DNA of 64,000 bases from Panonychus citri (GCF_014898815.1 NW_026515529.1:1-64000); one strand, 5' to 3'. Shown: positions 21,487 to 32,860, counted from the stretch's first letter. Notes: generated by a model from the sequence alone, not told the origin. Numbers and translations are program-made.

Positions 21487-21491
21487 GTATT

Positions 21492-22071
21492 GACTGTTTT
21501 ACAACCCAAAATTTATTGCCCGAAGGTAATTTTCTTCGTTATTGTCATCGGGTGAATATTCAATCGAGTACACAGATTCTACTGATTAAAGGTAATAATT
21601 TAATTAGTTTCTTCTCTTTCTTATTTATCCAATTAAATTCTAATTTATCATCATTCCAATAGCGAAATTAGGCCAACAGGTAAATCCATGTTTCAGTCCA
21701 AATATTAACTATATCCAAGTAGATTACACTCCTGATGAACCGATATTTTATTTGGACTTCGATCTAATAATATTTTTAGTCAATCTACCATTCTGATAGC
21801 CATGAAGGTCTTAAATTGTCGATAGTTCACCAAATGTGAAGAATGGTTTATACTCAAGTGTAACTTAACTAGTAGCGTGACAATTAAGCTTCATCATTAC
21901 ATTGAATCCACAGTTCGCTCGTTCACGAAAATATAATTGACTTGCTAAAAGTTTATTAATCACAATGAATGTTCAATCGGTCATACAGATTCTAATGATT
22001 CGAGGTAATAATTTAAATAATTACTCTTCTATTCTTTTTATTTAATTCTGATTTATCATCTTTTTTTACAG
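21492..22071 (+). pseudogene. Relic segment in front of sema-like copy 3
   Basis: Same composition as 16070-16652: decayed exon 1 end, donor, T-rich intron, fossil exon 2 start (about 21660-21770), an exon 1 scrap (CAGTTCGCTCGTTCACG), and another exon 1 end with acceptor TTTTTTTACAG. No open frame of note. Confidence 0.65.
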
Positions 22072-22897
22072 CGAAACTACAATCACGAATCAAACAGTAA
22101 ATCCATGTTTCAGTCCAACTAAAATCCAAGTAGACTACACTTCGGATGAACCGACATTTGATTTGAACTTCGATCTCCTTGGTTTCCATTCAAGATATGA
22201 AGATATTTTTCCCTTGAACTTCACTTTAGTCGACATTACACTTTCATTTATAGAAAATTGTACTGTTGTGAGTTATAATCAGTCCAAGATTTATCTCAAC
22301 TGCAATCGGGTTAATTCTGGTCAATATCAATTATCGATTCTTATGCTCAGACGACGAGGTCCATTTGAAACAGAAGACATTGATAAATTGATCACTTATA
22401 GTGATCGTTTCACTATCGGTTCATTACCACCACCACCACCTCCTCCTTCTCCTCCTGAATATTCTTACAGCCTGTTGATAATATTACTAGTTATCGCCTT
22501 TATTATATCTATGATTGCATTCGTTGTATTTTATACTCGTCGTACTGAGGTCAGAAAAGTCCCGGTCTCAATGGTCGAGGCAAAAAATCTTCCATCCAAA
22601 GGCTCGCTACCTGATATAAGGAGCAAACATAAATCGTCGTTAAATCTCAAATCTAAATCAGTAGTAATTCCGACAGTCCATCTCAAATCTAAATCAGTAG
22701 TAATTCCGACAGTCCATCTCAAATCTAAATCAGTACCATTTGTAAAAGATCGTTCCCGTGAATTGGTCGGCAAAAAAAGCAAATCAATTGATCCAAAAGT
22801 CCCCAAGAAAAGCTCTTCAAAAACCAAGACCATCGCAACACCCAAACAGACAAAAAGAACAAGAAATGAATCTCTTCAATCAAAAGCTAAACGATAA
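22072..22897 (+). pseudogene. Orphan class B exon 2 of the sema-like family, copy 3
   Basis: Open from the acceptor to TAA at 22897. It shares the NCTVVSYNQSKIYLNCNRV ectodomain piece with class A, then diverges: a proline linker (LPPPPPPPSPPEYSYS), a membrane segment (LLIILLVIAFIISMIAFVVF), a stop-transfer YTRRTEVRK and about 110 residues of basic tail rich in KSKS, with two LKSKSVVIPTVH repeats. The tail ends ESLQSKAKR. The tail would lie in the cytoplasm in a type I protein. No intact exon 1 is upstream, so this copy is probably a pseudogene or an alternative last exon for a more distant exon 1. Confidence 0.65.
22646..22717 (+). repeat. 36-bp tandem repeat in the class B tail (two units)
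   Basis: Two exact copies of a 36-bp unit beginning CTCAAATCTAAATCAGTAGT, each encoding LKSKSVVIPTVH. The unit occurs once at 53314-53349 and not at all near 62467, where LKSKS goes straight to VPF. The reading frame is kept in every version. Confidence 0.9.
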
Positions 22898-23545
22898 AAG
22901 GTCCGTTGTGATTTCCGTTAGAGATCTGCCATCTGAATTACTCCAGAAAATCTAAGTTAAAGCCATTACAACTATTCTCAGTAACTTTCGTCGAGTTCTC
23001 AACTTAATAGTCAATTCGCTTTTATATTGAGTAGAAAAGTAAACTCTTTGATTAAAATTCATTTTTTAATTGTTTCTTTACTGGATAATTTCTCAATTAA
23101 TCAATTTCTCAATTATTCATCAATACTGAATAATATTCAATCGGATGCACAGATTCTAATGATTAAAGTTTATAATTTAAATATTTTCTTTTCTTTCTTA
23201 TTTATTCAATTTAATTCTAATTTATCATCATTCCAATAGAGAAATTAGGCCAACAGGTCACAATGTAAATCCATGTTTCAATCTATTTTTAGTCAATTTA
23301 CCATTCTGGTAGCCATGAAGGTCTAAAATTGTCGATACCCATTGAATCGTAAGCAAGTTGTCCTCGGAAATTACACTAATCACCAAAAGTGAAGACTGAT
23401 TTACACTTAATTAATTGCAATCAAGAAGTTATGAGCATTGGGATAAGAGAATGAAAATAAATCTCGATAATTATCCTGTGAGTATAATCCTATTTGTGTT
23501 TTCATAATTAGCAGAAGATAAATATACAATTTCTTTTCGAACAAA
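22898..23545 (+). other. Spacer and 5' flank before copy 4
   Basis: No gene. It contains class B 3' flank (AAAGGTCCGTTGTGATTTCC), a very decayed exon 1 end and exon 2 start (about 23140-23280), and the conserved promoter-like block at about 23450-23545. Nearly the same spacer lies at 62649-63292. Confidence 0.55.
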
Positions 23546-25672
23546 ATGTTTCATTTAATTTCTTTAGCAAGTTTTTCTTCAATTTGTATATTTCTCTCAT
23601 TGATAGTTGGTATTAATTGTCATCTTCTTATCCACGAAACAAATGTTTGGATTCCGATTTTCAATGACAGTTTAACATCTCCTTATTTCTTTTTCACCAA
23701 TAACAAATTTTACCCAACTAATTATTCGAGTCGAGCTCTTAACACGGACCGTAACGCAGTTGGTGAACAAAGTAGCGTGACTCGTTTTGCTCCAGCTTAT
23801 TCTCGTAGACCCAATTACTACAACTACTACTTCTTACACAGGAAGTACGGCCATGCCTATTTCGCGCGTTATACCTATACACGCAATGGTTTTCAATATG
23901 TAGTCGGACCATTTACTATAGGATACTATTATACTCATCGATGGCTTTCAATTAATACTTCATTTTATGAAATTGCAACGTTGTCAGGATCCAATATAAC
24001 AAATAATCGAATGGATATATTTTGGCTTACGATATCTTATGTCAATGGAGAAACTTTTCGGCAAAGATATGAAAATCATAACATTGAATCCAGAGTTCGC
24101 TCGTTTAAAATTCTTCAGGTATTCAAGTTTCGGGAAAAGATTTACTCGTTCGGGCTCCTGACAATTGACCTCCTAAGGCCAGTCTACTTCATCTCTCAAT
24201 CAGCAGTCTTTTCGTTCGATGGGTCACAAATCAGTTTAGAAAGATATTTCTACTCCGAACTTCATTCGATTTCATTATATGAACGTTATGGTTCGGTTGA
24301 CAAAGTTCGATTTGTTGATTCTTTTTCTATCATGAGCAATGGATCTTCATTCTCTTTGATTGCATTCTCTTATAATCGAAATGGAAGAGATCATATTGCA
24401 GTGATTCCATTTAACCCAATGCTGGATGACTTTGAAAGGCCAACTAATGGTTGTCAAACTGCAGAACCAATTTGGCAGGCTGATCTGTTCAGCGAATCTG
24501 GTCCAGAGTGTAACTCTTATACCAGATCCAACACTCGAGCAATGTGGTCAAAACGTAGAGACTTTAGAGCTTATAATCTCACAGGTATTCTAACGGGAAA
24601 TTGGACTCAAATCATCGATTTCATTCCATTGGCTCTCGATGCGACTCCAGGTTATGTTTTCCTCGTTCTTTCCTCTGACAGTCGTTTTAACAGATATCGA
24701 TATTCAATTCACTTTGTCAATGCAACTTATTATGTCTTGCCCCACCTCAACGAAACTACTTTCATTCATCCTAATATCGTTAATGCAAATCAAAGCATTT
24801 CACAAATTTATTACTACGGTTTCACTCATCCACGTGTGATAATTACACTTAATCAGTATTCTTACACTGAATCAATTATTTTGTGTCCATTTCTGAACAA
24901 TTCATGTATTGATTGTTTCACAACCAAAGTTTATAATCCGAATGGTAGTTTTCTGCGATATTGTCAATGGAGACGAGGAAATTCATTAACATCGGGCGAA
25001 TGTTCAATCGGTGATACAAATTCTGCTAATTCAAGGTAAGAATTTAAATAGTTTATTTATATATCTTTCCTATTTATTTCTTTAATTCTAATCTATCATC
25101 TTTTTTACAGAGAAACTACACTCACGAATCAAACAGTAAATCAATGTTTCAGTCCAACTAATATCCAAGTAGACTACACTCCTGATGAACCGACATTTGA
25201 TTTGAACTTCGATCTCCTCGGTTACCATTCAAGATATTTAAATATTTTTCCCTTGAACTTCACTTTAGTCGACATTACACTTTCATTCATAGAAAATTGT
25301 ACTGTTGTGAGTTATAATCAGTCCAAGATTTATCTCAACTGCAATCGGGTTAATTCTGGTCAATATCAATTATCGATTCTTATGCTCAGACGACGAGGAC
25401 CATTTGAAACAGAAGACATTGATAACTTGATCACTTATAGTGATCGTTTTACTATCGGTTCACCCTCATTTCTTTATATCCTGTTGATAATATTACGAGT
25501 TTTCTCCTTTATTATCTCAGTGATCGCTCTCATTGTGTTTCATTATTTCCTATTTTTCTCGTTGTATTTTAAGACCAAGGCTTCTGTTACATCAAAACAT
25601 GACGAGAAAACAACGAGAAATGAGTCTTTTAAAACAAAGTCTAAAAGTCGGAAGATGCGTGTTGGATTATAA
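23546..25672 (+). CDS. Sema-like type I membrane protein, copy 4 (intact)
   Basis: Exon 1 23546-25035, intron 25036-25110 (GTAAGAATTT...TTTTTTACAG), exon 2 25111-25672; the join falls inside an Arg codon and gives 683 residues. Signal peptide MFHLISLASFSSICIFLSLIVG, then about 430 residues with the spacing and hydrophobic strands of a sema beta-propeller, then CPFLNNSCIDCFTTKVYN...FLRYCQWRRG...GECSIGD, a PSI-like cysteine cluster. Exon 2 adds an ectodomain with three cysteines, the membrane segment FLYILLIILRVFSFIISVIA and a 40-residue basic tail ending MRVGL. Many N-glycosylation sites. The sema/plexin assignment rests on architecture and loose pattern, not on a strong motif; a lineage-specific surface protein is the alternative. 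It sits between relic copies 3 and 5. Confidence 0.7.
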
Positions 25673-26261
25673 ATACAAAAATTCGAAAAAAGGACGTTCA
25701 GAATTTATTTTAGACTACATCAGACGATTTCAATAAATGCTTTCTGAATGAATTAAACTATCGATGTTTAAAGGTCATACGGTATTTAGTACAAGACTCA
25801 GTTCGTTTTCATTACGAATATTCCATTGTCTTAAATTACTCCGAGTTCGTCAATAAATTGGCACATACTAATCATTTCATTGATGTTGATCGAATTCACT
25901 CTTCGATTAGAACTTCGAAAACTATTCACAACTTTTATGCCTTCGATAGAATCTCGATCTCAAGAGTTGATTTCCACCTGGAATAAAAGACAAAAGGAAG
26001 TGAATAAAGTCCATGAGGTTTCGCTCAGTTTAATTGAATAAAGATAGAAGTTAACATTGAGAGTAAAGTCTCTTGATATCATTCATTAAAATTCGACACC
26101 CAAAATATCCAAAAGCTACAAAGTCTCTTATGGATCTTCTTTATTAGTTTCTGCATCTTTTTCCTTTACTCTTTTCGCATGTATACATAACTGTAGTTAT
26201 CTAGCTGTTAGTTATTATAGAAATAAATGAGGAAACAATAAAAATTACTTATACTTGACTG
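25673..26261 (+). other. 3' flank of copy 4
   Basis: Family 3' flank with AATAAATGAGG as a likely poly(A) signal at about 26222. Homology ends at ACTTGACTG (26261), where the other copies continue TATTGAACC; unrelated DNA starts there and family sequence resumes only at about 47428, 21 kb away. Confidence 0.55.
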
Positions 26262-27740
26262 AAGGAGGATAGCCAAAATGTGGGACTTTTCCGAATTTTT
26301 CGAAATAGCAATGAAAAGCTCTCGGTGAGCTGAGTTGAACGGACTGATCAGAATAAAAAAATTATGTTTCCCTAGGGAATTAAATGTAACTATTTTGGGA
26401 CACCATGATGCACCGATCAGACTCCATTTTCTAGACCTACTTTTTACAAGCTACCTGATAACGTAAAAAGATACGCCATAACCTCGCGCGTTTTCATGCT
26501 ATCATTATCTTATCATATGATATTACAGTCAAACCATTTAGGTTGAATCCAAATTCTAGTTCCAATGAATCTTGTCTATTTAAGTTGAATCCGCCGTCGG
26601 CTAACCCATCTTATTAATCCATTGGTTCTAAAAAGGTTGAAACTTTTCTATTTTCTTTTGATCCTTTTCTATTTAGTTTAGACCTCTACCTTATTATCAT
26701 TTTATTTTGTTTAGAACAATGGTTCAAATTAGTGAAGAGAAAAAAAAATTAATTATTCGAAATCATGAAGATGGAATGAAAGTTAATGAAATCTCCAATA
26801 TTTTATCTGTTAATGTGAACTCAGTGAAAAGTTTTCTTCGAAGATATCGACAAAGTGGAATAATAATAAAACCACCAGGTATTAAACCTAAAAAATTGTC
26901 TAATGAACAGGCTAATGTTTTGAATTCGTGGTTCGACGAAAACTGTTTGATGACATTGGATGATGACAAAGATAAAGTGAAAGAAACATTTGAAATTGAC
27001 GTTTGCATCGAAACAATTAGGAACTACCTAAAGAGATTAAACTTCAGTTTCAAACGAATCTCAGTTGTTCCAATCGCTCGTAATGATCCATCAAGAATTT
27101 TAGCAAGAAAGGAATACGCAAGAAATTTCATGTCTATCCAGAGGAATCGTGAAAAAAATTTTTTCTTGGATGAAACTGGTATCGCCGTTTACGCGCGTGT
27201 TAACTATGGATGGTCACGTAATGGTCAACGATCAAGTGTAAAAACTCGTGCCGATAGAGGTAAACACTTCTCTATTCTCTTACTAATATAATTTATTTAA
27301 TCTATTTATTATAATATATATTATTATTCATTATTATTCATTTATTAATATATTTTTCTAGTGTACTTATTCATATGCTTTCATAAAATGGTGATGGAAA
27401 TATTGAATTATGAATAATAGAGAGAGAAAAATTTTATTGGTTTTTTGATCATAACTTTCGAACGCATATTGATCCGATATCTTATATCAACAATTCATGA
27501 AAGCCCATAAAAAACTGCATCAGAAAAAACTATTTTTGTCCTGCTTCTCGATGACCTTAGTCTATATAAGCGTAAAACCTAAAAATTGTAAGTTATTTAA
27601 TACAGACTTCGGCGAAAGTTTAAGGCCAACAATCAATTGATTATAACTTGAGTTCTAGTTAAGATAAATTTATAATTTTTTCAGAAATATAATAGTCATT
27701 GGTAGTAGTTTTGAAAATAAAGAGAAAACTTTTTTACATT
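26262..27740 (+). mobile_element. Tc1/mariner-like transposon fragment
   Basis: Unique sequence holding one transposase fragment (26719-27291) and AT-rich flanks. No matching terminal inverted repeats were found in the window, so limits are approximate. The stretch 27292-27734 has no gene that I can support and ends at the target duplication of the Polinton. Confidence 0.5.
26719..27291 (+). pseudogene. Tc1/mariner-superfamily transposase, N-terminal part
   Basis: ATG at 26719 (MVQISEEKKKLIIRNHEDGM). Residues about 5-50 form a helix-turn-helix (VNEISNILSVNVNSVKSFLRRY), followed by a second helical region with ETIRNYLKRLNFSFKRI, which is the usual linker before the catalytic domain. FLDETG (about 150) gives the first catalytic Asp, and GWSRNGQRSSVKTRADRGKHFSILLLI matches the strand after it. 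The frame stops at 27291; the second Asp and third acidic residue are missing. A full protein would be about 330 residues, so this is cut at a little over half. The downstream sequence shows no continuation. Confidence 0.75.
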
Positions 27741-27793
27741 AGTAGTAGTGAAAGTACACAAGATAGCGCAGTCATTCACCCCATGCGACACAT
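27741..27793 (+). repeat. Left terminal inverted repeat of the Polinton
   Basis: About 52 bp, starting AGTAGTAGTGAAAGTACACA. It matches the right end with only two mismatches (GCGACAC against GTGACAA near the inner limit); weaker similarity continues to about 27840 (GATCAATTA). Confidence 0.93.
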
Positions 27794-27982
27794 CATTAAA
27801 TAGATTTTTTTTTGACAATTTCATCAGATCAATTAGTATCATCATGTGACACATCATTCGAATGGAAATTTAATGGAGAATTTTTGTATGATTGATTATT
27901 ATTTTTTAATAGATAGGTTTTTCCCCTTTTCACCAACACCTTTTTAATTAAGATATTTAATATATCAAAATGCACATTAAAA

Positions 27983-28798
27983 TTAATTTCGCTCCCAATA
28001 TCTTATTAAATCATGATCATCATTATTTAAATCTCTAATATTTCGTATTTGCCGAAAGTTTGCATAAATAACTCTTATTGGTAGAGTTATTCTCAACATC
28101 CGGGGAAAGTCGGCTGTTAACTCTACTAAATTAATGAAGAACCTTATGTACGACCCTGAATAACCCAACTGATGAACCATTTGATCTGTCCACGCTGTCC
28201 TGGTAGTATTTGACCGATTTCGATTTCTTCTAAGAAATTCTCCAAGCCTAACTCCCATTATAACCGATTGGCTTTCTCTTCGACTGTTTCTTAATTCGTT
28301 GTAAATTTGAGAAGCCTCAGCCAATGTCCTTATTGGAATAATAACAACAGGGTCATAATGATTGATTATCGATTGTCGCATTCTCGAAAAAATCAATCTT
28401 CGTGACCTAATGCGAATGGTTCCTCGATGATTAAGGTTCACATCATCATCATTATCATCATCATCACCACTAGATGCTGAAGATTCAGCTTGAGGTAAAG
28501 GGTTAACTGGGTCATTAGTTGAAGACACTGTGTTTTCTTGTAAGTCCCAATCCATCATAACTTCTCCGTTTGAACCATTTTGTCTTAGCGAGACTAACCT
28601 TTGTCCATTGGCTGCGTTCAAAAATAAACGTCTTTCGGCCATAGTGTCCTGTCCAAATCCATAGAACAACATAGCACATGCTTCAACGATGAACGATCTA
28701 GCCGCTTCCCGCTGATCTATTGAAACCATTAAAAGTAACCGATACAAAACTGATGCAACACGGGCAGCGACAAATGGTGACAAACTAATTCGTGACAT
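27983..28798 (-). CDS. Unrecognised 271-residue Polinton protein
   Basis: Intact ORF with ATG at 28798, the outermost gene at the left end and transcribed toward the terminus. The N-terminal third is helical and hydrophobic in part (MSRISLSPFVAARVASVLYRLLLMV). The middle (about 105-122) is very acidic (SSGDDDDNDDDVN) and is followed by an Arg-rich block (RIRSRRLIFSRMRQ). The C-terminus has WTDQMVHQLGYSGSYIRFF. No motif tells its function. It resembles neither the capsid nor the replication proteins. The acidic-basic pattern would fit a nucleic acid or chromatin binding role, but that is only a guess. Confidence 0.7.
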   Translation of the reverse strand: MSRISLSPFVAARVASVLYRLLLMVSIDQREAARSFIVEACAMLFYGFGQDTMAERRLFLNAANGQRLVSLRQNGSNGEVMMDWDLQENTVSSTNDPVNPLPQAESSASSGDDDDNDDDVNLNHRGTIRIRSRRLIFSRMRQSIINHYDPVVIIPIRTLAEASQIYNELRNSRRESQSVIMGVRLGEFLRRNRNRSNTTRTAWTDQMVHQLGYSGSYIRFFINLVELTADFPRMLRITLPIRVIYANFRQIRNIRDLNNDDHDLIRYWERN

Positions 28799-30591
28799 AT
28801 TAAACTAGATAAAATCTTATTCACAAAGGTCAATTAACTGTAAATAAAACAGAACGATATAAAATTTTCAAACTTTCTGACTCCGCCCACCTGCGTTTTA
28901 GAGTGCGCGTTGAATTTGCCAACATGTCAGTTTTTGTATTCGTTATATACCGGTTCTGGTTTGGGTCAAAAATTTTTAAAAATATACATGACGTTTATAT
29001 ACATTGTCTCTGTAAAAAAATGTCATAGACAAGCACTTTTTTTCTAACTTTGTCAAAATCTACATTTCTTATCCGATTTTACATTGCGGTGTATGTCCTG
29101 ACTCAGTTTTTCACGAGGATTCCGAAAATATCCACTTCATATCTCATTCCGTTCGAAAGTTACGAAAATTGACTATTGAACACAAAGTCAACTTTGTTAT
29201 TCTTGGTCCAATTGTGAAAAGAAGACTATCGTTGAATTCGTCTTATCAAGACGAGTCCAAAAATGTATGAGAAACCTATGTAACTCTAACCGTTCGAAAA
29301 ATAGCAAAATTGACTTTTTCCCACTAAAATCATTCATTTTATTGTTGATTGTTACCAGTAGATGGCAGCAGCTACTGCAGCTAGTATGTAAAATATCAAT
29401 ATGATACTAAATCCTTTGTTTCTTATCCGATTGGAAAACAGATTTCACCGTTGAATTTGTCTGCTGATGACAATTCAGAATATGTACTCCATTTTTCTCT
29501 AGCGGCAAAAATAGCTAAGTTACCAAGATGGGTTAATTTTAAACTGAGAAAACACTGTAAAATTTTTTTACACATGTTTCAATCAAGGAAAAAGTAGTTG
29601 TTTCATTTCAATATAATCAGTTTTTTATGTTCTTTCCAAAAATCTATTGCACATCCAGATCTGACTATTTTCTGTAAGGGAAACCGCGTGACCCTTATAA
29701 AACTTTGAAAAATTTTAGCCGCTAAACAATTTGGGTTATACAAACGTGCAATAGCACATCTTAATGGGCGTAAAATTTTCTACAAGAAAACATATCTAAA
29801 GTTGGAGAAATACGTTACCTTCTATGTGTTATCAGCCGTTATTAGTTTCAACTGTTTTCATTTGATTTTGGCCCTTGTTACTAGGAATATTGGTGTTTAA
29901 TTGAAAAACACAGTGTGAACACATCAGACCCTTTATAAACTATCAATTGAGCATAGAAAAAAAAATGATAACGTTATCAATTTCTACGTGTAATAGGTTC
30001 AATTATGTAGCATGTAGATGTATACAACTTTATTACATTGTATCTTAGAGGTGATTCTAATAGTTATGATTGAACTTTGGGCTTCATGTGTGATAGAATA
30101 TACTTACCGAGGAACAAGGAAAAGGTAGTTGAAAAGTGTTAAGGACCACAACAATCATTAACATCAATATTCAGTTAACTTCAAGGAAAAACCACAAACA
30201 GTTCACGTTTCTAGCTAAAGGATATTTATGATTTATGATTGGTCAAAAGTTCAATAAGTCAAGGATAGCACTTACCGAGGAACAAGGAAAAGACTAATGA
30301 AAGTAGTTGTTGACCTTCTCAGTCACTTATCAGCAATAAAAGTTAATTAAGATCAAGGAAAAACTTCAAACAGTTCATGTTTGACAGTTTGAGGATATTG
30401 ATGATTTATGAATGGTCAAAAGTTCAAACAGTCAAGGATTATTTGATCATCAATCAAATCTTAAATCACGATTTCAATTAATTTAGTAGAGTAAAGGCTG
30501 TATTTAATTAATTTCTTTTATTGAGAACTTTCCTCAATCATGATCGTAGCTTTAACTACACAAAGATTTTAATTATTTCCTCAAACGAAAG
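28799..30591. other. Long non-coding stretch of the Polinton
   Basis: About 1.8 kb without a supportable ORF on either strand. It separates the divergent left gene from the plus-strand cassette, so it probably holds promoters for both. It includes a direct duplication at about 30108-30430, in which CTTACCGAGGAACAAGGAAA, CAAACAGTTCA and GGTCAAAAGTTCAA each occur twice about 160 bp apart. I see no tRNA-like or hairpin origin signal. Confidence 0.6.
30108..30440 (+). repeat. Direct repeat of about 160 bp inside the Polinton
   Basis: Two diverged units (about 30108-30265 and 30268-30440) share ACTTACCGAGGAACAAGGAA, AAACAGTTCA and TTTATGA-TGGTCAAAAGTTCAA. They lie 150-480 bp upstream of the TATA box at 30592, a typical position for duplicated enhancer-like sequence. 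No function is shown. Confidence 0.7.
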
Positions 30592-30628
30592 TATAAAAAC
30601 AAAGTAAGAAAGAGAGTAAATTATCAGT
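30592..30628 (+). promoter_or_regulatory. TATA plus initiator of the left gene cassette
   Basis: TATAAAAA at 30592-30599 and an arthropod-type initiator TCAGT at 30624-30628, with 34 bases between the first T and the initiator A. The first candidate coding ATG is at 31058, so the leader would be long or spliced. Confidence 0.55.
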
Positions 30629-31057
30629 TCATCTCCAGTCTTCACACCATTCACTTCAACATTATTTGGCCAGCTCATCATCATCAGTTTTATTTTCTGC
30701 TATATTTTTATTTACTGTTTTTCTTCTATTCACCTGTTGATTCAATAATTTTTATCAGTTTTCTTTTGGTCGTTGGAATTTTGTTGGTATCTTGGAATCT
30801 TGTTTGAGTTTCTTGGTAATCTTGTTCACATTGGTCTTATTTCTATCCTGTTCTTTCTCTTTAGATTTTTTTGGCTCTCTTTCCATTTTTGGTCACTGGT
30901 TCTTCATCGTCTTCGTCAACCAATTTGTTCTTTTTCCTTGGTCCAGATAGACATATTAGATTTGCACTATTTTATCGATCTTCTTGTTTCATTTTATAAT
31001 TATTTTCACATTTTATCAATCATCTTTGTTCATTTTTACACCAAACAGGTAAATAAT

Positions 31058-31378
31058 ATGTTTAAAGCCTTTCCCATGTCACCTCTTAAGCTAAAAATTG
31101 TTAAAGAATCAGATATTGATTCTCAAGCAACTATAGAAGATCAGCAAGATGATAAACCAATCAATCTTGCTGATTATCGTTTCAAAATCACAGACTTTTT
31201 CGCCATTTATCAGCATTTTGATGCTGAATGGCAGAAGAAGCTGTTAAGTACCATAACTGCAATTGATTATGAACATTGGTTGTTCATAATCAATAACCGT
31301 CAATTCTACAACTTTTGTCATGAATATGACCCTTTGTTCTATGATTATATTGACATTTCCTACACGAAATATTATTAA
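31058..31378 (+). CDS. Unrecognised 106-residue Polinton protein
   Basis: ATG at 31058 follows a T-rich tract and CCAAACAGGTAAATAAT, a splice-acceptor-like site nine bases upstream. The protein starts MFKAFPMSPLKLKIVKE, is acidic in the middle (SQATIEDQQDDKP) and ends in an aromatic-rich part (YDPLFYDYIDISYTKYY). No family recognised. It is first of a row of small plus-strand ORFs. The open frame extends upstream without ATG through very T-rich sequence that I take as leader or intron, not coding. Confidence 0.55.
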   Translation: MFKAFPMSPLKLKIVKESDIDSQATIEDQQDDKPINLADYRFKITDFFAIYQHFDAEWQKKLLSTITAIDYEHWLFIINNRQFYNFCHEYDPLFYDYIDISYTKYY

Positions 31379-31440
31379 TAAACTTTCATTTTGTTTTTAT
31401 TCTCTTTTGTTTGTTATTTATTTTCTTTACTTCAGGTAAG

Positions 31441-31953
31441 ATGCAAATAATTTCGGAAACAGTTTCTTCCACTCCTTTTTTTTCGGGTTCAATAATTCCA
31501 TCGAAGGTTTCATCATTTGAAAAAAGACTTAAAGTGAATAAACTTGAGTCCCAAATGAAGCGCTACCTTTCAATTCCCATAAATGATTGTTGTCCAACGG
31601 AAAACACTGGTTCTGTTTGTTTAGCTTCATCACTTGTCAAACTTTTGAAGAAGATCCACAAACGAATGGAACTCAAAACAATTCATTGTAACAGATGCTC
31701 TAAAAACAAAATATTATCACTTGATGATAGTAGAAAAATTCAGTGTAAAGTCAACCAGGGAAAAAATGTTAACCTTTGTATCTTTGCTTCAACTTTCAAG
31801 TGTCCCAGGGTCAGTCAAGCTGAATCTTGGTTGATCAAGTGTCGATATTTAAGACACAAAATGAAGAAATGTGTTGACCATCGACTGTATACATTGAACC
31901 TGAAAAAAGAAATAGAATTGAAAAGAATTCTATTAAATAAAATATTGTTATAA
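31441..31953 (+). CDS. Unrecognised Cys-containing Polinton protein
   Basis: ATG at 31441, three bases after TTTACTTCAGGTAAG, again an acceptor-like site. 170 residues. The N-terminal third is Ser-rich, the middle has isolated cysteines and the pair HCNRCSKNK, and the C-terminus is basic (CRYLRHKMKKCVDHRLYT). It lies directly upstream of an IAP gene. No domain recognised; it is not a BIR. Confidence 0.55.
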   Translation: MQIISETVSSTPFFSGSIIPSKVSSFEKRLKVNKLESQMKRYLSIPINDCCPTENTGSVCLASSLVKLLKKIHKRMELKTIHCNRCSKNKILSLDDSRKIQCKVNQGKNVNLCIFASTFKCPRVSQAESWLIKCRYLRHKMKKCVDHRLYTLNLKKEIELKRILLNKILL

Positions 31954-31993
31954 TTTGACATTTTTTTCTTTTTCATTTCAGGAAATAAAGGTA

Positions 31994-32860
31994 ATGTTTT
32001 CACCAATAATTGATGTTTGGGACTGTCCCACCATGAAAGCTTCCCTAGAAAAATATCTTTGCATGAAACAGGAAAAAAATAGATATTCATCATGTCCATG
32101 GGCTCAGAGTAGATGGTCAACAGCATTTCAAAATGGTTTTTTCATTAAAGATGAATGTCTGCAATGTTTTGCTTGTGGTCTCGAGCTTGAAATGTCACTT
32201 CTTAGAGAAGAAATCCCATACATTCACAAGTTTTTCAGTCCAGAGTGTTCTTTCTTGAATGGAAAAGAACCAAACTTGAAACTGAAAAAAGTTGGTTGTG
32301 TGAATTTATATTCATCAAAACCAATACTTGATTCCACACCAAACAAGGACTTACCAGCCAAATTGAAAGTTTCACGGGTTGTTAGAACCCAAGATGATTT
32401 GTTACAAATTTTCTCTGAAGACGAGTTTGTCATCAACCCTGAAAAAGTTTTTAACCTGTTCAAGATAAGGATGAACCGTGTTTTCTCTTTTAACAACGCT
32501 CCTCCTCCGGTAGCTCATAAAAACTATTTCGTCGAAAGTGGATTCTTTTGGACCGGTTTTGAAAGGGTGGTACAATGTGCCTTTTGCAGGATTGCAATTG
32601 ATGGAAAATTACCTGGACATCCAATGGTGGCTCATAAGAAACTTTCACCTGAATGTCCTTTTATAGCAGAGCCGAGTTATGAGACGAATGAAAAGGATTC
32701 ATGTTGTGTTTGTCTTGAAAAGGGACAAACAATGCTTTATTTACCTTGTGCTCATTTAGCAACATGTATTGATTGTGATGAAGTTTTGTTGAGAAACAAA
32801 AGCCCTTGTCCCATTTGTCGACAAACAATTACAAAGAGAATTAGTGTAATAAACCCTTGA
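31994..32860 (+). CDS. IAP: Inhibitor-of-apoptosis protein with two BIR domains and RING
   Basis: 288 residues. The start ATG at 31994 follows CATTTCAGGAAATAAAGGTA. BIR 1 at about 25-80 (RWSTAFQNGFF, then CFAC...H......C zinc ligands), BIR 2 at about 155-210 (FSFNNAPPP, GFFWTGFERVVQCAFC, then H and C), and a C-terminal RING at about 237-280 (CCVCLEKGQ, PCAHLATC, CPICRQ). BIR-RING proteins bind caspases or their regulators and act as E3 ubiquitin ligases in the cytoplasm; carried by a virus-like element they would be expected to delay cell death. Zinc ligands look complete. It was probably captured from an arthropod host. Confidence 0.9.
   Translation: MFSPIIDVWDCPTMKASLEKYLCMKQEKNRYSSCPWAQSRWSTAFQNGFFIKDECLQCFACGLELEMSLLREEIPYIHKFFSPECSFLNGKEPNLKLKKVGCVNLYSSKPILDSTPNKDLPAKLKVSRVVRTQDDLLQIFSEDEFVINPEKVFNLFKIRMNRVFSFNNAPPPVAHKNYFVESGFFWTGFERVVQCAFCRIAIDGKLPGHPMVAHKKLSPECPFIAEPSYETNEKDSCCVCLEKGQTMLYLPCAHLATCIDCDEVLLRNKSPCPICRQTITKRISVINP

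Noticed and set aside
27292..27740. Possible intron and second half of the Tc1/mariner transposase
   Set aside because: A GT near 27258 and AG near 27360 exist, but the sequence after them shows no second Asp or catalytic motif.
30773..31057. Hydrophobic N-terminal extension of the 106-residue protein
   Set aside because: Only a TTG start; the sequence is very T-rich, and an acceptor-like site plus ATG lies at 31049-31060. More likely leader or intron.
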